Source: Paraburkholderia dioscoreae (GTDB taxonomy: Bacteria > Pseudomonadota > Gammaproteobacteria > Burkholderiales > Burkholderiaceae). Taken from it: a stretch of DNA of 64,000 bases. Both the position numbers and the translations under genes were made by a program. Below are positions 1 through 7,809 of this stretch, piece by piece. The DNA is taken from positions 124,001 through 188,000 of the forward strand of contig NZ_LR699554.1 of NCBI RefSeq assembly GCF_902459535.1, given 5' to 3'. The number at the start of each line of letters is the position of its first letter. The stretch's first letter is position 1. The notes beneath the pieces are model-generated. The model did not search any database. It was given only the letters and a program-made list of their open reading frames with translations, and was not told where the DNA came from.

Positions 1-870
1 CAGACGCGGCTCGACCGTTTGCCGGGCGATAAGAACGGCTATTTTCACGCCAAAGCACAATGCTGGATCAATGCCGCCCAACAGGCGCGTCAAGCTAACG
101 ACCAGTGGGGCTTCGTCCAGGAAGCGATCGGCCAGGCGGCCACCATCACGATGGGCCTCGAGAACGGCACGCCGTTATCCGCCGCCAATCCCGCGTTGCG
201 CACTGTGTCCACGGTGCGCCCCGATCTGTGGAAAATCGTCAATACCATCAAGGCGGATCCCGCGGTTGTTCAATGCCCGCAGGCGCAGCAGCCGCTCGCC
301 TGCGCCGAAGTCGAACTCGCACAAGCCGGACATGATGCATGGCGCCGCAGCTTCACCAACGCCGAAAAGCGCTTGCCCGAGGTGCAGGACAACTTGCGGC
401 AGTCGGCGCAAAGAGCGCTGCAATGCACGCCGGCGGTGCAAGCGCCCGCATCCACGTCCGCACCGGTGCCGGTTCCTGCTGCCAGGCCGCAGCAAAAGAT
501 CACGCTGAAGGCCGATTCTCTTTTTCGTTTCAACGGCGGCGACGAAGCCGCCGTGCTGCCGGCCGGCAAGCGCCAGCTTGACGATGTGGCAACAGGTCTG
601 AAGAACGCTCCTGCGCTGCATGAGTTGAAGATCACCGGCTATGCCGACCGCCTCGGCGACAAGTCATACAACCTCGATTTGTCCATGCAACGTGCGCGGA
701 CGGTCGAGCGATATCTGCGAGCGCATGGCGTGAGCTTGCCGATGACTGCGCAAGGCAGAGGCAGCGCGAATCCTCTGGTCGACTGCCGGCGAACGAAGCG
801 CGATGCCTTGATGCAATGCCTCGCGCCGAATCGCCGCGTCGAGATCGAACCTGTCGCGGCGCGTTCCTAG
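1..870 (+). CDS. OmpA-family outer-membrane protein, 5' end cut by window
   Basis: The reading frame is open from base 1 (it begins QTRLDRLPGDKNGYF) and ends at TAG 868-870, so the N-terminus lies outside the window. The visible part aligns by eye along its length with the complete lipoprotein at 24164-25282. Both share an AQCW-NAA motif, a WGFV-EA motif and a C-terminal OmpA peptidoglycan-binding domain with GYADRLGDKSYNLDLSMQRA. OmpA_C domains bind the diaminopimelate of peptidoglycan and tether the outer membrane. By analogy with the paralogue it is probably a lipoprotein, but the lipobox is not visible. A response regulator and an HPt gene follow, as in the second cassette. A TTG inside the frame at base 19 is not a credible start. 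The family call is firm; the exact role is unknown. Confidence 0.85.
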   Translation, partial: QTRLDRLPGDKNGYFHAKAQCWINAAQQARQANDQWGFVQEAIGQAATITMGLENGTPLSAANPALRTVSTVRPDLWKIVNTIKADPAVVQCPQAQQPLACAEVELAQAGHDAWRRSFTNAEKRLPEVQDNLRQSAQRALQCTPAVQAPASTSAPVPVPAARPQQKITLKADSLFRFNGGDEAAVLPAGKRQLDDVATGLKNAPALHELKITGYADRLGDKSYNLDLSMQRARTVERYLRAHGVSLPMTAQGRGSANPLVDCRRTKRDALMQCLAPNRRVEIEPVAARS

Positions 871-1062
871 TGTGTTCTTGCATCTAACACGATCCTGCGT
901 TCCGGCGCGCGAACAACAGCGCGCAGAAGGTCGATCGTTTCGACGAGTCCGTGTCGTACCACCATTCGCCACGGGCCATTGTGCCGCACACATTCGTGCG
1001 TCCTCAAGCTTGGCGCTGACATCCATCGGCGCTGCAACGCGTGCGTTCAGAAGGAAAAAAAT

Positions 1063-1704
1063 ATGTCAACTATTCTGGTTATCGATGACCATCCGGCGTT
1101 CCGAATGGTCATCAAAATGCAGCTCATGCAATTGCTTGGCGTGGAAGAAGTGATCGAAGCCGATAATGGCCAGACGGCTGTGGAGATGGCCCGGCTGCAC
1201 ACCCCGGAACTCGCCATACTGGATCTCGACATTCCGCGCATTAGTGGACTCGATGTGATTCCCCGTCTCAGGCTCGTTCACCCTCCTATTCGAGTGATGG
1301 TGTTGTCGGGCCACGACCCGGCCACGTTCGCGCCGCGCGCGATGCGCTCGGGTGTCCACGGCTTCGTCGGCAAGTCACAGGAGATGAGAGAGATCATGCG
1401 CGGCGTGGAGGCGGTACTGGCCGGCTATACCGTATTCCCTGTGACGGCCAATGGCGCCGGCATCGTAGCCGCTGCCGGCGCGGGAGGAGAAGAGCAAAGG
1501 ATTGGACTGCTGTCGGATAAAGAACTCGTGATTCTGCAGATGTTGTCAAAAGGCATGTCCAACAAGGCAATTGGAGATGCCCTGTTCATCAGCAATAAAA
1601 CAGTCAGCAGCCACAAAACCCGCATCATGCAAAAGCTTGCCGTCAAATCGCTTGTTGAGCTAATCGACCTGGCGAGGCGTTGCCGGATCGCCTCAGTGCA
1701 ATGA
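1063..1704 (+). CDS. BvgA/EvgA-type LuxR-family response regulator
   Basis: This is a 213-residue NarL/FixJ-class regulator. The receiver domain (about 1-120) has the acidic pair D8-D9, phospho-acceptor D54 in ILDLDIP, S82 and the conserved K104 in FVGK. The LuxR helix-turn-helix (about 148-210) contains LSDKELVILQMLSKGMSNKAI and KTVSSHK. The receiver resembles Bordetella BvgA, including the AGYTVFP link. I chose ATG 1063, preceded by a purine-rich AAGGAAAAAA, over an upstream in-frame start at 979 that adds 28 residues without domain character. The downstream HPt gene overlaps its stop by ATGA, so the two are probably co-translated. No sensor kinase is adjacent, so phosphate probably comes through HPt proteins. 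Targets are unknown; nearby adhesin or pilus genes are an inference. Confidence 0.9.
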   Translation: MSTILVIDDHPAFRMVIKMQLMQLLGVEEVIEADNGQTAVEMARLHTPELAILDLDIPRISGLDVIPRLRLVHPPIRVMVLSGHDPATFAPRAMRSGVHGFVGKSQEMREIMRGVEAVLAGYTVFPVTANGAGIVAAAGAGGEEQRIGLLSDKELVILQMLSKGMSNKAIGDALFISNKTVSSHKTRIMQKLAVKSLVELIDLARRCRIASVQ

Positions 1705-2087
1705 AGGCCGTTGGTGCGATGAACCAGGCCAGGCCTTTCGGCGACCCTCATCTGCTCCGGCAGAAAGCGCTGGAACTGGCCGGTGGCGACCACGTCACCG
1801 CCCGGCATCTACTCGAGATGATTGCGCAGACCGATCGAACCGCGCTCGCCGCGTTGCGCGACAGTTTCAAGGCTGCTTCATGGGATAGCGTGGGCAGCGC
1901 GGCCCATCGGATCGCGGGATCGGCGCGCATGCTCGAATGTCACGAGATGCTTGCGCTGTTGACGCGACTGGAAGCGGCCGCGCGCGCACGCGATGTCGCA
2001 CTCGCAGCCGCGCTTCTGCCGCGCGTGGCCGACGCGCTCGGGGAACTGAATATATCGATCGGGGAAGCGCTGACCAATCCCGGCTAG
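1701..2087 (+). CDS. Stand-alone HPt phosphotransfer protein
   Basis: This small protein (128 residues from ATG 1701) is predicted to be all-helical. It has the HPt signature AAHRIAGSARML, with candidate phosphohistidine H69. HPt domains shuttle phosphate between hybrid kinases and response regulators. The start overlaps the stop of the preceding regulator (ATGA), so the two likely form a translationally coupled pair; an alternative ATG at 1719 would shorten it by six residues. There is no kinase or receiver domain in the protein. It corresponds to the C-terminal part of the larger pseudokinase-HPt protein at 26262-27278, which sits in the same relative position after the other regulator. The fold call is fairly firm; the partner kinase is not in view. 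Confidence 0.8.
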   Translation: MKAVGAMNQARPFGDPHLLRQKALELAGGDHVTARHLLEMIAQTDRTALAALRDSFKAASWDSVGSAAHRIAGSARMLECHEMLALLTRLEAAARARDVALAAALLPRVADALGELNISIGEALTNPG

Positions 2088-2122
2088 CTCGGGCTCGGGA
2101 GCGTGTCATCGCCGGGTTATAT

Positions 2123-2947
2123 TCAGTTCGTGCCGCCGGGCCCGATTAGCAGAAAACGTCCTCGCACGTCGTGCGGGACTGTTTGCACCGATACCGTATC
2201 CGCGGAAAACGAGGCATCCTGATACCACCGGTATCGTGCGATGACTTTGGGCACATAGCTCATGGTTTCCGCATACGGGGGTATCCGACCACCGTATTTT
2301 TGCACGGCACCTTCACCGGCGTTATAGGCCGCCAGGGCAAGTGGAAGTTCGCCGAACTGGCGCATGAGCTCTTTCAGATAGCGGGCGCCCGCCGCGATGT
2401 TCTGGCGCGGATCGAACAGATTCGACGCGCCGTGCCGCGCGCCCGTGCCGGGCATCAACTGCATGAGGCCTGTCGCCCCTTTAGGCGACACGGCTTGCGG
2501 ATCGCCCCCAGACTCCACGTCGATCACCGCCATCAGCAGCGCGCTGTCCACGTTGACGACGCGGGCAGCCTCGTCGATGATCGGCGAAAGCGCCCTGACA
2601 CGCAATGCGACCAAAGCAGACGTTTGCCGTATCGCGCCGTTCAATGCCGGACTGCCTGGCTGGATTACGACAGACTGCCGGCCGGCGTCGCCGGCCGCCG
2701 CAAGGGGCGCCACCGACACCGCACGCGCCGGCAGCATGCCGGTATCGCCATCGCTTGTCATTCCTCCAATCATCATAACCACGCCCGACGAATGGCGTTC
2801 GCGCGCGCTGGCGACGTCGACGGCACGAGCACCGAGCGGCACGCAGGCAATTGCGGCGCTCAGGACGCCGCGCAGCAGCGTTCGGCGACACCGCTTTGCC
2901 GCAGCGCTTCGCGGCACAGACACCTTGTCTTTGACGCGATGCAGCAT
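2123..2947 (-). CDS. Periplasmic lytic transglycosylase (SLT domain) of the Tad cluster
   Basis: From ATG 2947 the protein has 274 residues. A basic N-terminus and hydrophobic stretch (about 20-42, ending GARA) look like a signal peptide. The SLT/goose-lysozyme-like domain covers roughly 120-255: catalytic Glu is about residue 145 in VIDVESGGDP, followed by GATGLMQLMPGTG and AYNAGEGAV. Such enzymes cleave the MurNAc-GlcNAc bond, here probably to open the wall for pilus assembly. The ATG shares one base with the stop of the upstream TadE-like gene, so it is the last gene of the Tad operon. A longer in-frame start at 3043 lies inside that gene and lacks signal-peptide logic. The substrate class is certain from motifs; the pilus role is inferred from position. 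Confidence 0.88.
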   Translation of the reverse strand: MLHRVKDKVSVPRSAAAKRCRRTLLRGVLSAAIACVPLGARAVDVASARERHSSGVVMMIGGMTSDGDTGMLPARAVSVAPLAAAGDAGRQSVVIQPGSPALNGAIRQTSALVALRVRALSPIIDEAARVVNVDSALLMAVIDVESGGDPQAVSPKGATGLMQLMPGTGARHGASNLFDPRQNIAAGARYLKELMRQFGELPLALAAYNAGEGAVQKYGGRIPPYAETMSYVPKVIARYRWYQDASFSADTVSVQTVPHDVRGRFLLIGPGGTN

Positions 2948-3783
2948 CAGTTGCCTGTGGGGTTCGGCGAGTCGTTCAAGGCGGATGCCCTGAGCGGCGA
3001 CTGCATACGCACCATCGCCTCCGAATCCAGTGAGATCGGCCACCGGCCGGTCGCGATGCCGTCCGCGAGTTTGACCCTGCAGAGGTAGTCACCGTTTTGA
3101 GGATCGCCGTACGGATCCTGATTCACGTTGGCCGGCTCGCGAGTCAGAATGCCCCCTGCACCGATAGTGCCGATCACGTTGGCGGCGTAATAGATCACTT
3201 TATTCACTAGAGGCACATACATGTTGTAGCAATAGTGCACGTGAATTTTCAGCAGATTGGCGTCCTGGATGTTCATGTGCGACGTTGCGCCCGGTGGCAC
3301 GGAGGGATCGCGATACATCAGCGAATCGTTGGGTATCTCCGAATAGGTCGCCGCCTGGTCCGCATAGTAGCGGGGTCGCGAATAGTCCTGAATGGCCGCC
3401 GGGGTGGGGTTGAGGACAGTGATGCTGCTGAAATTGGCGGCGTCTGTCTGCCCGCTCGCGAGTGCCGCAGCGACGCCCTCGGCGTTTGCCTGATGCGCGT
3501 AAATGGGCGCAAGTCCGCGTGCGAGGCCGCTGCGCATAGACTGCATCGAGCCGTGGTTGACTGCGCCTTCGCGCGCGGCCTCCAGAACGGCCGCATCAAG
3601 CGTCGATTTCGCCTGATAGAGCAACACGAACTGCAGGATGCCAAAACAGACGAACAGCAGCACAGGCGCGACGATGATGAACTCTGTCATCGACTGTCCG
3701 GACTGCATGCTTTTGCGTGCGTTGCCGGTCAGTCTCGTGCGGCGGCTCGCAATCCGCCGCGATTTCAAATGTGGAGGGTTCAC
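2947..3783 (-). CDS. TadE-like pilus assembly protein
   Basis: The protein has 278 residues from a GTG start whose GTGA overlaps the stop of the upstream DUF192 gene. A basic N-terminus (1-25) is followed by GQSMTEFIIVAPVLLFVCFG, the type IVb prepilin-like cleavage region and hydrophobic helix (about 28-52) typical of TadE/TadF pseudopilins. The remaining part is a long periplasmic domain with few cysteines. TadE-like proteins are processed by the TadV peptidase and support Flp pilus biogenesis. It is one of several TadE/TadG-type proteins in this cluster and lies at the opposite end from the others. The family call is good; TadE cannot be told from TadF here. Confidence 0.8.
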   Translation of the reverse strand: MNPPHLKSRRIASRRTRLTGNARKSMQSGQSMTEFIIVAPVLLFVCFGILQFVLLYQAKSTLDAAVLEAAREGAVNHGSMQSMRSGLARGLAPIYAHQANAEGVAAALASGQTDAANFSSITVLNPTPAAIQDYSRPRYYADQAATYSEIPNDSLMYRDPSVPPGATSHMNIQDANLLKIHVHYCYNMYVPLVNKVIYYAANVIGTIGAGGILTREPANVNQDPYGDPQNGDYLCRVKLADGIATGRWPISLDSEAMVRMQSPLRASALNDSPNPTGN

Positions 3784-4130
3784 GAGGTCGCCTCGAAAAC
3801 AAGGGAGTCGCCGATAGCCAGTTCATACCGGCGCGCCGAATGGGCCGGCATCTCCAGGGTGTGGGTTGCGCGCAGGCTGAACAACATGCGCCCTTTGGGC
3901 ACGTCGTGATGGATCGCGACGACGCGTTGGTGCCGGTCGAGAAACAGCACGTCGATGGCAAAGCGCATGCCGAATGTGTGGACCGACCCGCAGCGATCGA
4001 GCAGCAGTGCTTCGCCGTACGCCAGCGCGGCGCGGCCGAGCAGGCCACGCATGCGCTCCCGCGCGGTCCCGGTGATCGACACTTCCACGCCGATGTCGTG
4101 TCCGCGAACGTGAAGGCGTGCTGACTTCAC
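3780..4130 (-). CDS. DUF192 family protein
   Basis: This 116-residue protein has DUF192 hallmarks: ERMRGLLGR near the N-terminus, then GSVHTFGMRFAIDVLFLD, and a C-terminal ELAIGDSL. Family members are usually small, exported or cytoplasmic and of unknown function. No convincing signal peptide is visible here. It overlaps tadC upstream and the TadE-like gene downstream, each by a four-base GTGA junction, so it is translationally embedded in the Tad operon. That makes a pilus-related job plausible but unproven. The start is GTG 4130. Confidence 0.82.
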   Translation of the reverse strand: MKSARLHVRGHDIGVEVSITGTARERMRGLLGRAALAYGEALLLDRCGSVHTFGMRFAIDVLFLDRHQRVVAIHHDVPKGRMLFSLRATHTLEMPAHSARRYELAIGDSLVFEATS

Positions 4131-5008
4131 AGCAAACCCTCCTGAACGAACTTCATCACGATTGGAAATCCCAGCACGATAAAGGTAATTGGGAAGATGA
4201 ACATCAGAAGCGGGAACACGAGTTTCACCGGTGCTTCCATCGCCTGCTTCTCGGCCCTCTGGAAACGTTCCGAGCGGCGCTGTTCGGACTGGAAGCGCAA
4301 CGACTTCGCCAGTCCTGAACCCATTCGTTCTGCCTGCACGACGGTGCCCACCAGATTCGTGACTTCCTTGATGCGCAAACGGTCGTCGAGGCGGCGCAGT
4401 GCTTCCGTGCGGTTCAGGCCGGACTTGAGATCGCGCAGCACGTGTTCGAGCTCCCGGCGCAACGGACCCTCCGGGCCTTTTTCAACGGACTTCTGAATCG
4501 CACCGTTGATATTCAAGCCGGCTTCGACAGCGAGCGTCAGAAAGTCGAGATAGATCGGCAGATGTCTGAGAATCTGGCCGACGCGACGGCGGCGCACATC
4601 GCGTGTCCAGATGCGCGGATAAATATAGCCGAGTGCTGCGACAAGAATCAGCACCAGCACCGAAAACATGCCGAGTGCCAGCATGAGCACCAACACGACG
4701 AGCGATGCCAGAACCGAAGCGATGATGGACAACGCGATGAACTGACGCGCGTTCATCAGGAACGTGAGCGAGGTGAGTCGCAATTGCAGATCGGTTTTTT
4801 CCACCAGCTTCGCGCTAAACGAGTTGCCGAAATGGTGAACCACGAAATTGACGAGCGGCCACAGCGGCCGGAGCGACTTCGGCAAAGGGTCGAGGAAAAG
4901 GCGATCCTCCTCGGGCACTGCACCGGCCAGGCCGTTGAGCGACCTGTAGCCGACGGCGATAAATGCGATCACGCCGAAGCTGACCACAAAAGCAATGAAT
5001 AGCAGCAT
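4127..5008 (-). CDS. tadC: TadC inner-membrane platform protein
   Basis: The 293-residue protein has a hydrophobic N-terminal helix, two central helices (about 90-130) and a C-terminal pair (about 265-290). A GspF/T2SSF domain containing LPIYLDFLTLAVEAGLN and RMGSGLAKSLR lies in between. TadC and TadB form the membrane platform on which the TadA ATPase drives Flp pilin extrusion. It lies three bases after tadB, and its GTGA junction overlaps the DUF192 gene. Length and domain fit TadC; TadB and TadC were assigned by order and by similarity to each other. Confidence 0.9.
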   Translation of the reverse strand: MLLFIAFVVSFGVIAFIAVGYRSLNGLAGAVPEEDRLFLDPLPKSLRPLWPLVNFVVHHFGNSFSAKLVEKTDLQLRLTSLTFLMNARQFIALSIIASVLASLVVLVLMLALGMFSVLVLILVAALGYIYPRIWTRDVRRRRVGQILRHLPIYLDFLTLAVEAGLNINGAIQKSVEKGPEGPLRRELEHVLRDLKSGLNRTEALRRLDDRLRIKEVTNLVGTVVQAERMGSGLAKSLRFQSEQRRSERFQRAEKQAMEAPVKLVFPLLMFIFPITFIVLGFPIVMKFVQEGLL

Positions 5009-5011
5009 AGT

Positions 5012-5860
5012 TCACACGTCGATGTTGGTGATCTTGGTAATCCAGACGTAGCCTAGGAACTCCATTACGCCGATGACCGCCAACGTGGCCCAGCCGACCG
5101 GCTCGTTGAAGAGCGGCGCCATCGCCTTGGGTTCCATGAACCGGAGCACCAGCATCAGAAAGAGCGGCAGACAGGTCATTACGATGCCCTGCATGCGGCC
5201 TTGCGATGTCAACGCCCTGATCTTGCCTTCCATCTGCAGCTTTTCGCGCAAGGTGCGCGCAACGGACTCCAGCGCTTCGGCCAGATTGCCGCCCACTTCA
5301 CGCGCGATCGTGACGGCCGCGGTCATCATCAGCAAGTCGGGGATCGGAATGCGTTTTTCGACGTTGCGCATGGCGATGTCGAGATCGATGCCGAGACGGA
5401 TTTCCCGCATCAACAGGTCGAATTCCTGTGAAATGGGCGGCGTCGTCTCGTGGACGACGGCTTCGAGCGCGGAGGGAAAGCTCGCGCCGGCGCGCAGCGC
5501 GCCGGACATCATCAGCAACGCGTCCGGCAGCTGTTTCTCTAGCGCTTCGATGCGTTTCTTGCGCATGCGCTTGAGGTACTTCTTTGGCAGCATCATGGCG
5601 ATCGGCACCGCTGCCAGCGCGAACAGAATGCTGTGGCTGAGCAGAAAGACAATGACCGGCAAGCCGACCATGACGACCATGCTCCACGCCGCGGCCTTCT
5701 GGCGGTTGACGAACACGAAGGCGTCGGCGAGCGATGACTCGATTTCGCCCGCCATCTGGCGCGAGCCGGCCCTGAGCGTGGACGTGCCCATGCGCGAGAG
5801 CAGAAAGATCAGGAACAGGCTGCCGAGGAACGCCAGCGCAAGAATGATGGGAAGACTCAT
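5012..5860 (-). CDS. tadB: TadB inner-membrane platform protein
   Basis: The 282-residue protein has an N-terminal membrane helix (about 3-22), two helices near 60-95, the T2SSF domain with EKQLPDALLMMSGALRAG and VTIAREVGGNLAEAL, and C-terminal helices. It pairs with TadC as the platform of the Tad secretion machine. It follows the FHA-CpaF ATPase gene by 12 bases and precedes tadC by three, the usual tadA-tadB-tadC order. Start ATG 5860 is well placed. Confidence 0.9.
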   Translation of the reverse strand: MSLPIILALAFLGSLFLIFLLSRMGTSTLRAGSRQMAGEIESSLADAFVFVNRQKAAAWSMVVMVGLPVIVFLLSHSILFALAAVPIAMMLPKKYLKRMRKKRIEALEKQLPDALLMMSGALRAGASFPSALEAVVHETTPPISQEFDLLMREIRLGIDLDIAMRNVEKRIPIPDLLMMTAAVTIAREVGGNLAEALESVARTLREKLQMEGKIRALTSQGRMQGIVMTCLPLFLMLVLRFMEPKAMAPLFNEPVGWATLAVIGVMEFLGYVWITKITNIDV

Positions 5861-5872
5861 GACCGGCCTCTC

Positions 5873-7789
5873 TCATTCGACGCGCGTGAAGATGTCGGTA
5901 TTCACCGGGATGCGCCGGCGAATCAACTCCTGATAGAAATCGGGCACATATGCCGTGGGGACGAACTTGCCCTGAATCTTGCCGTGCTCGCTGAAGCCTT
6001 CTTCCTTGAAGACGAAAACGTCTTGCAGCGTGATCACGCCCGATTCCATGCCGCTCACTTCGGTGACGTGCGTGACGCGGCGCGAGCCGCAGGAAAAACG
6101 CGACTGCTGCACGATGATGTCGACAGCGGAGCAGATCTGTTCGCGAATGGCCTGCACCGGAAGATCGAGGCCCGCCATGAGCGTCATCACTTCGAGGCGC
6201 GCGATACAGTCGCGCGGCGTGTTGGCGTGCGCGGTGGTGAGCGAACCGTCGTGGCCCGTGTTCATGGCCTGCAGCATGTCTAGCGCTTCGCCGCCGCGGC
6301 ATTCGCCGATCACGATCCGGTCCGGCCGCATCCGCAGGCAGTTCTTTACCAGGTCGCGTATGTGGATGGCGCCTTTGCCCTCCATGTTCGCGGGGCGCGC
6401 TTCGAGCGAGACGAGGTTCGGCTGCGACAGTTGAAGTTCCGCGGCGTCTTCTACGGTGACGATGCGCTCGTCGTCGGGAATGTAGCTCGACAGCACGTTC
6501 AGCAAGGTGGTCTTGCCCGAGCCTGTACCTCCTGAAATGACGATGTTGGCCCCTTCCTTGACTGCCGTGTGCAGGAACTCCAGCATGTCGGCCGACATCG
6601 AGCCGAACCTGATCAGGTCTTCCCCGCCCAGTTTCTGCCTGGAGAACTTCCGGATCGTGATGCTGGGGCCTTTCAACGCGAGTGGGGGAATCACGGCGTT
6701 CACCCGCGAGCCGTCGGACAGACGGGCGTCGACCATAGGCGAGCTTTCGTCGATACGGCGGCCGATAGGCGCAACGATTCGTTCAATGGCACCGAGCACC
6801 GCACGGTCGTCGGTGAAGATCACGGGCGAACGGGTGAGCTGTCCGTTTTGCTCGATGAAAATCTCGTTGTGGCAATTGACCATGATTTCCGACACCGTCG
6901 GATCCGCGATCAACTCTTCGAGCGGTCCGAGTCCGATGATTTCATCGAACACGCTTTTTTTCAGGGCGCTAAGCGGAATGTCGGCGGTCTGGAAGCTGAC
7001 GTCATGATTCAGAATGTCGTCGAGCGCGGCGCCGACAGTCTTACGGAGTTCGTCTTCCTCCATGCGCGCAACATTCAGACGACGCAGATCGAGTGCCGAG
7101 ATCACTTTCATGTGCGCCTGTTTGCGCAGTTCGATACCGAGCGGGCTGTTGATTGGCGCAACAGGCAGCGCCGCGGCGGCGGTTTTCTTCACCTGAGCGG
7201 CTTGTATGCGCAGCGGGGCTTCGGCCGCGCGCTGATCCGGCGTGGCCATGCTCTCTCGCCGTACAGGCGTGTATTGGTCGGCGGACGCTGCATCGGGCGC
7301 GACGGCGTGCGGATAGGATGGCTCGGACGATGACGGCACCTGAGCCGCAACGGCAAACGAGGGCTCGATTTGCGCCGACGCCTGAGCTTGCAGCGGTGGC
7401 CGGTCTGGCAGTGCTTCGTGGCCGCCGTGAGCGGCTACAAGCGACGGCTGAGCGAACTGTTGCCCATGCTGAACGGCTTGATGCGCCGGCTGGATCGCGG
7501 CCGCGGCACGAACGATCCTGATCGTCGTCACGCCGATTTCAATCTGGTCCGCCTCGGTCAACGGGCCATAACGGGTGATCGGCGAACCGTTGACGAGCGT
7601 GGCCGCGATGCCGCCCTGGTCTTCGATGTAATAGGCGTTGTGTTCCCTGACAATGCGCGCCTGTAGCTTGCCGATCAGCAGCCCCTTGACGATCACGTCG
7701 CAGCTCGCGTCTTTGCCGATCGTACAGCCCTGTTCGACCTGAAGCGCGCGAACGGGCGCATTGCGCGCGTGTACCTGAAGATTGAGCAT
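5873..7789 (-). CDS. tadA: FHA-CpaF/TadA fusion, Tad pilus ATPase
   Basis: The 638-residue protein is longer than a plain CpaF/TadA (about 400-500). Residues 1-95 resemble an FHA domain (TIGKDASCDVIVKG, then LVNGSPIT). A Pro/Ala/Gln-rich linker (about 96-215) leads to a complete secretion ATPase. Its Walker A GGTGSGKTT is near residue 420-428, followed by the acidic Walker B/Asp box region and IVIGECRGGEALDMLQAMNTG. It powers Flp pilus assembly at the inner membrane. The FHA part lacks the usual Ser and His of the phosphothreonine-binding loop (IGKLQARI where SxxHA is expected), so it may be a protein-docking module. It sits between rcpA and tadB, where many clusters have tadZ, which is absent here. 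Confidence 0.92.
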   Translation of the reverse strand: MLNLQVHARNAPVRALQVEQGCTIGKDASCDVIVKGLLIGKLQARIVREHNAYYIEDQGGIAATLVNGSPITRYGPLTEADQIEIGVTTIRIVRAAAAIQPAHQAVQHGQQFAQPSLVAAHGGHEALPDRPPLQAQASAQIEPSFAVAAQVPSSSEPSYPHAVAPDAASADQYTPVRRESMATPDQRAAEAPLRIQAAQVKKTAAAALPVAPINSPLGIELRKQAHMKVISALDLRRLNVARMEEDELRKTVGAALDDILNHDVSFQTADIPLSALKKSVFDEIIGLGPLEELIADPTVSEIMVNCHNEIFIEQNGQLTRSPVIFTDDRAVLGAIERIVAPIGRRIDESSPMVDARLSDGSRVNAVIPPLALKGPSITIRKFSRQKLGGEDLIRFGSMSADMLEFLHTAVKEGANIVISGGTGSGKTTLLNVLSSYIPDDERIVTVEDAAELQLSQPNLVSLEARPANMEGKGAIHIRDLVKNCLRMRPDRIVIGECRGGEALDMLQAMNTGHDGSLTTAHANTPRDCIARLEVMTLMAGLDLPVQAIREQICSAVDIIVQQSRFSCGSRRVTHVTEVSGMESGVITLQDVFVFKEEGFSEHGKIQGKFVPTAYVPDFYQELIRRRIPVNTDIFTRVE

Positions 7790-7809
7790 GGTGCTTCTCC
7801 GAAGTCCGT

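Noticed and set aside
2171..3088. 305-codon plus-strand frame opposite the lytic transglycosylase
   Set aside because: The minus-strand gene has a signal peptide and SLT motifs; the opposite frame has neither.
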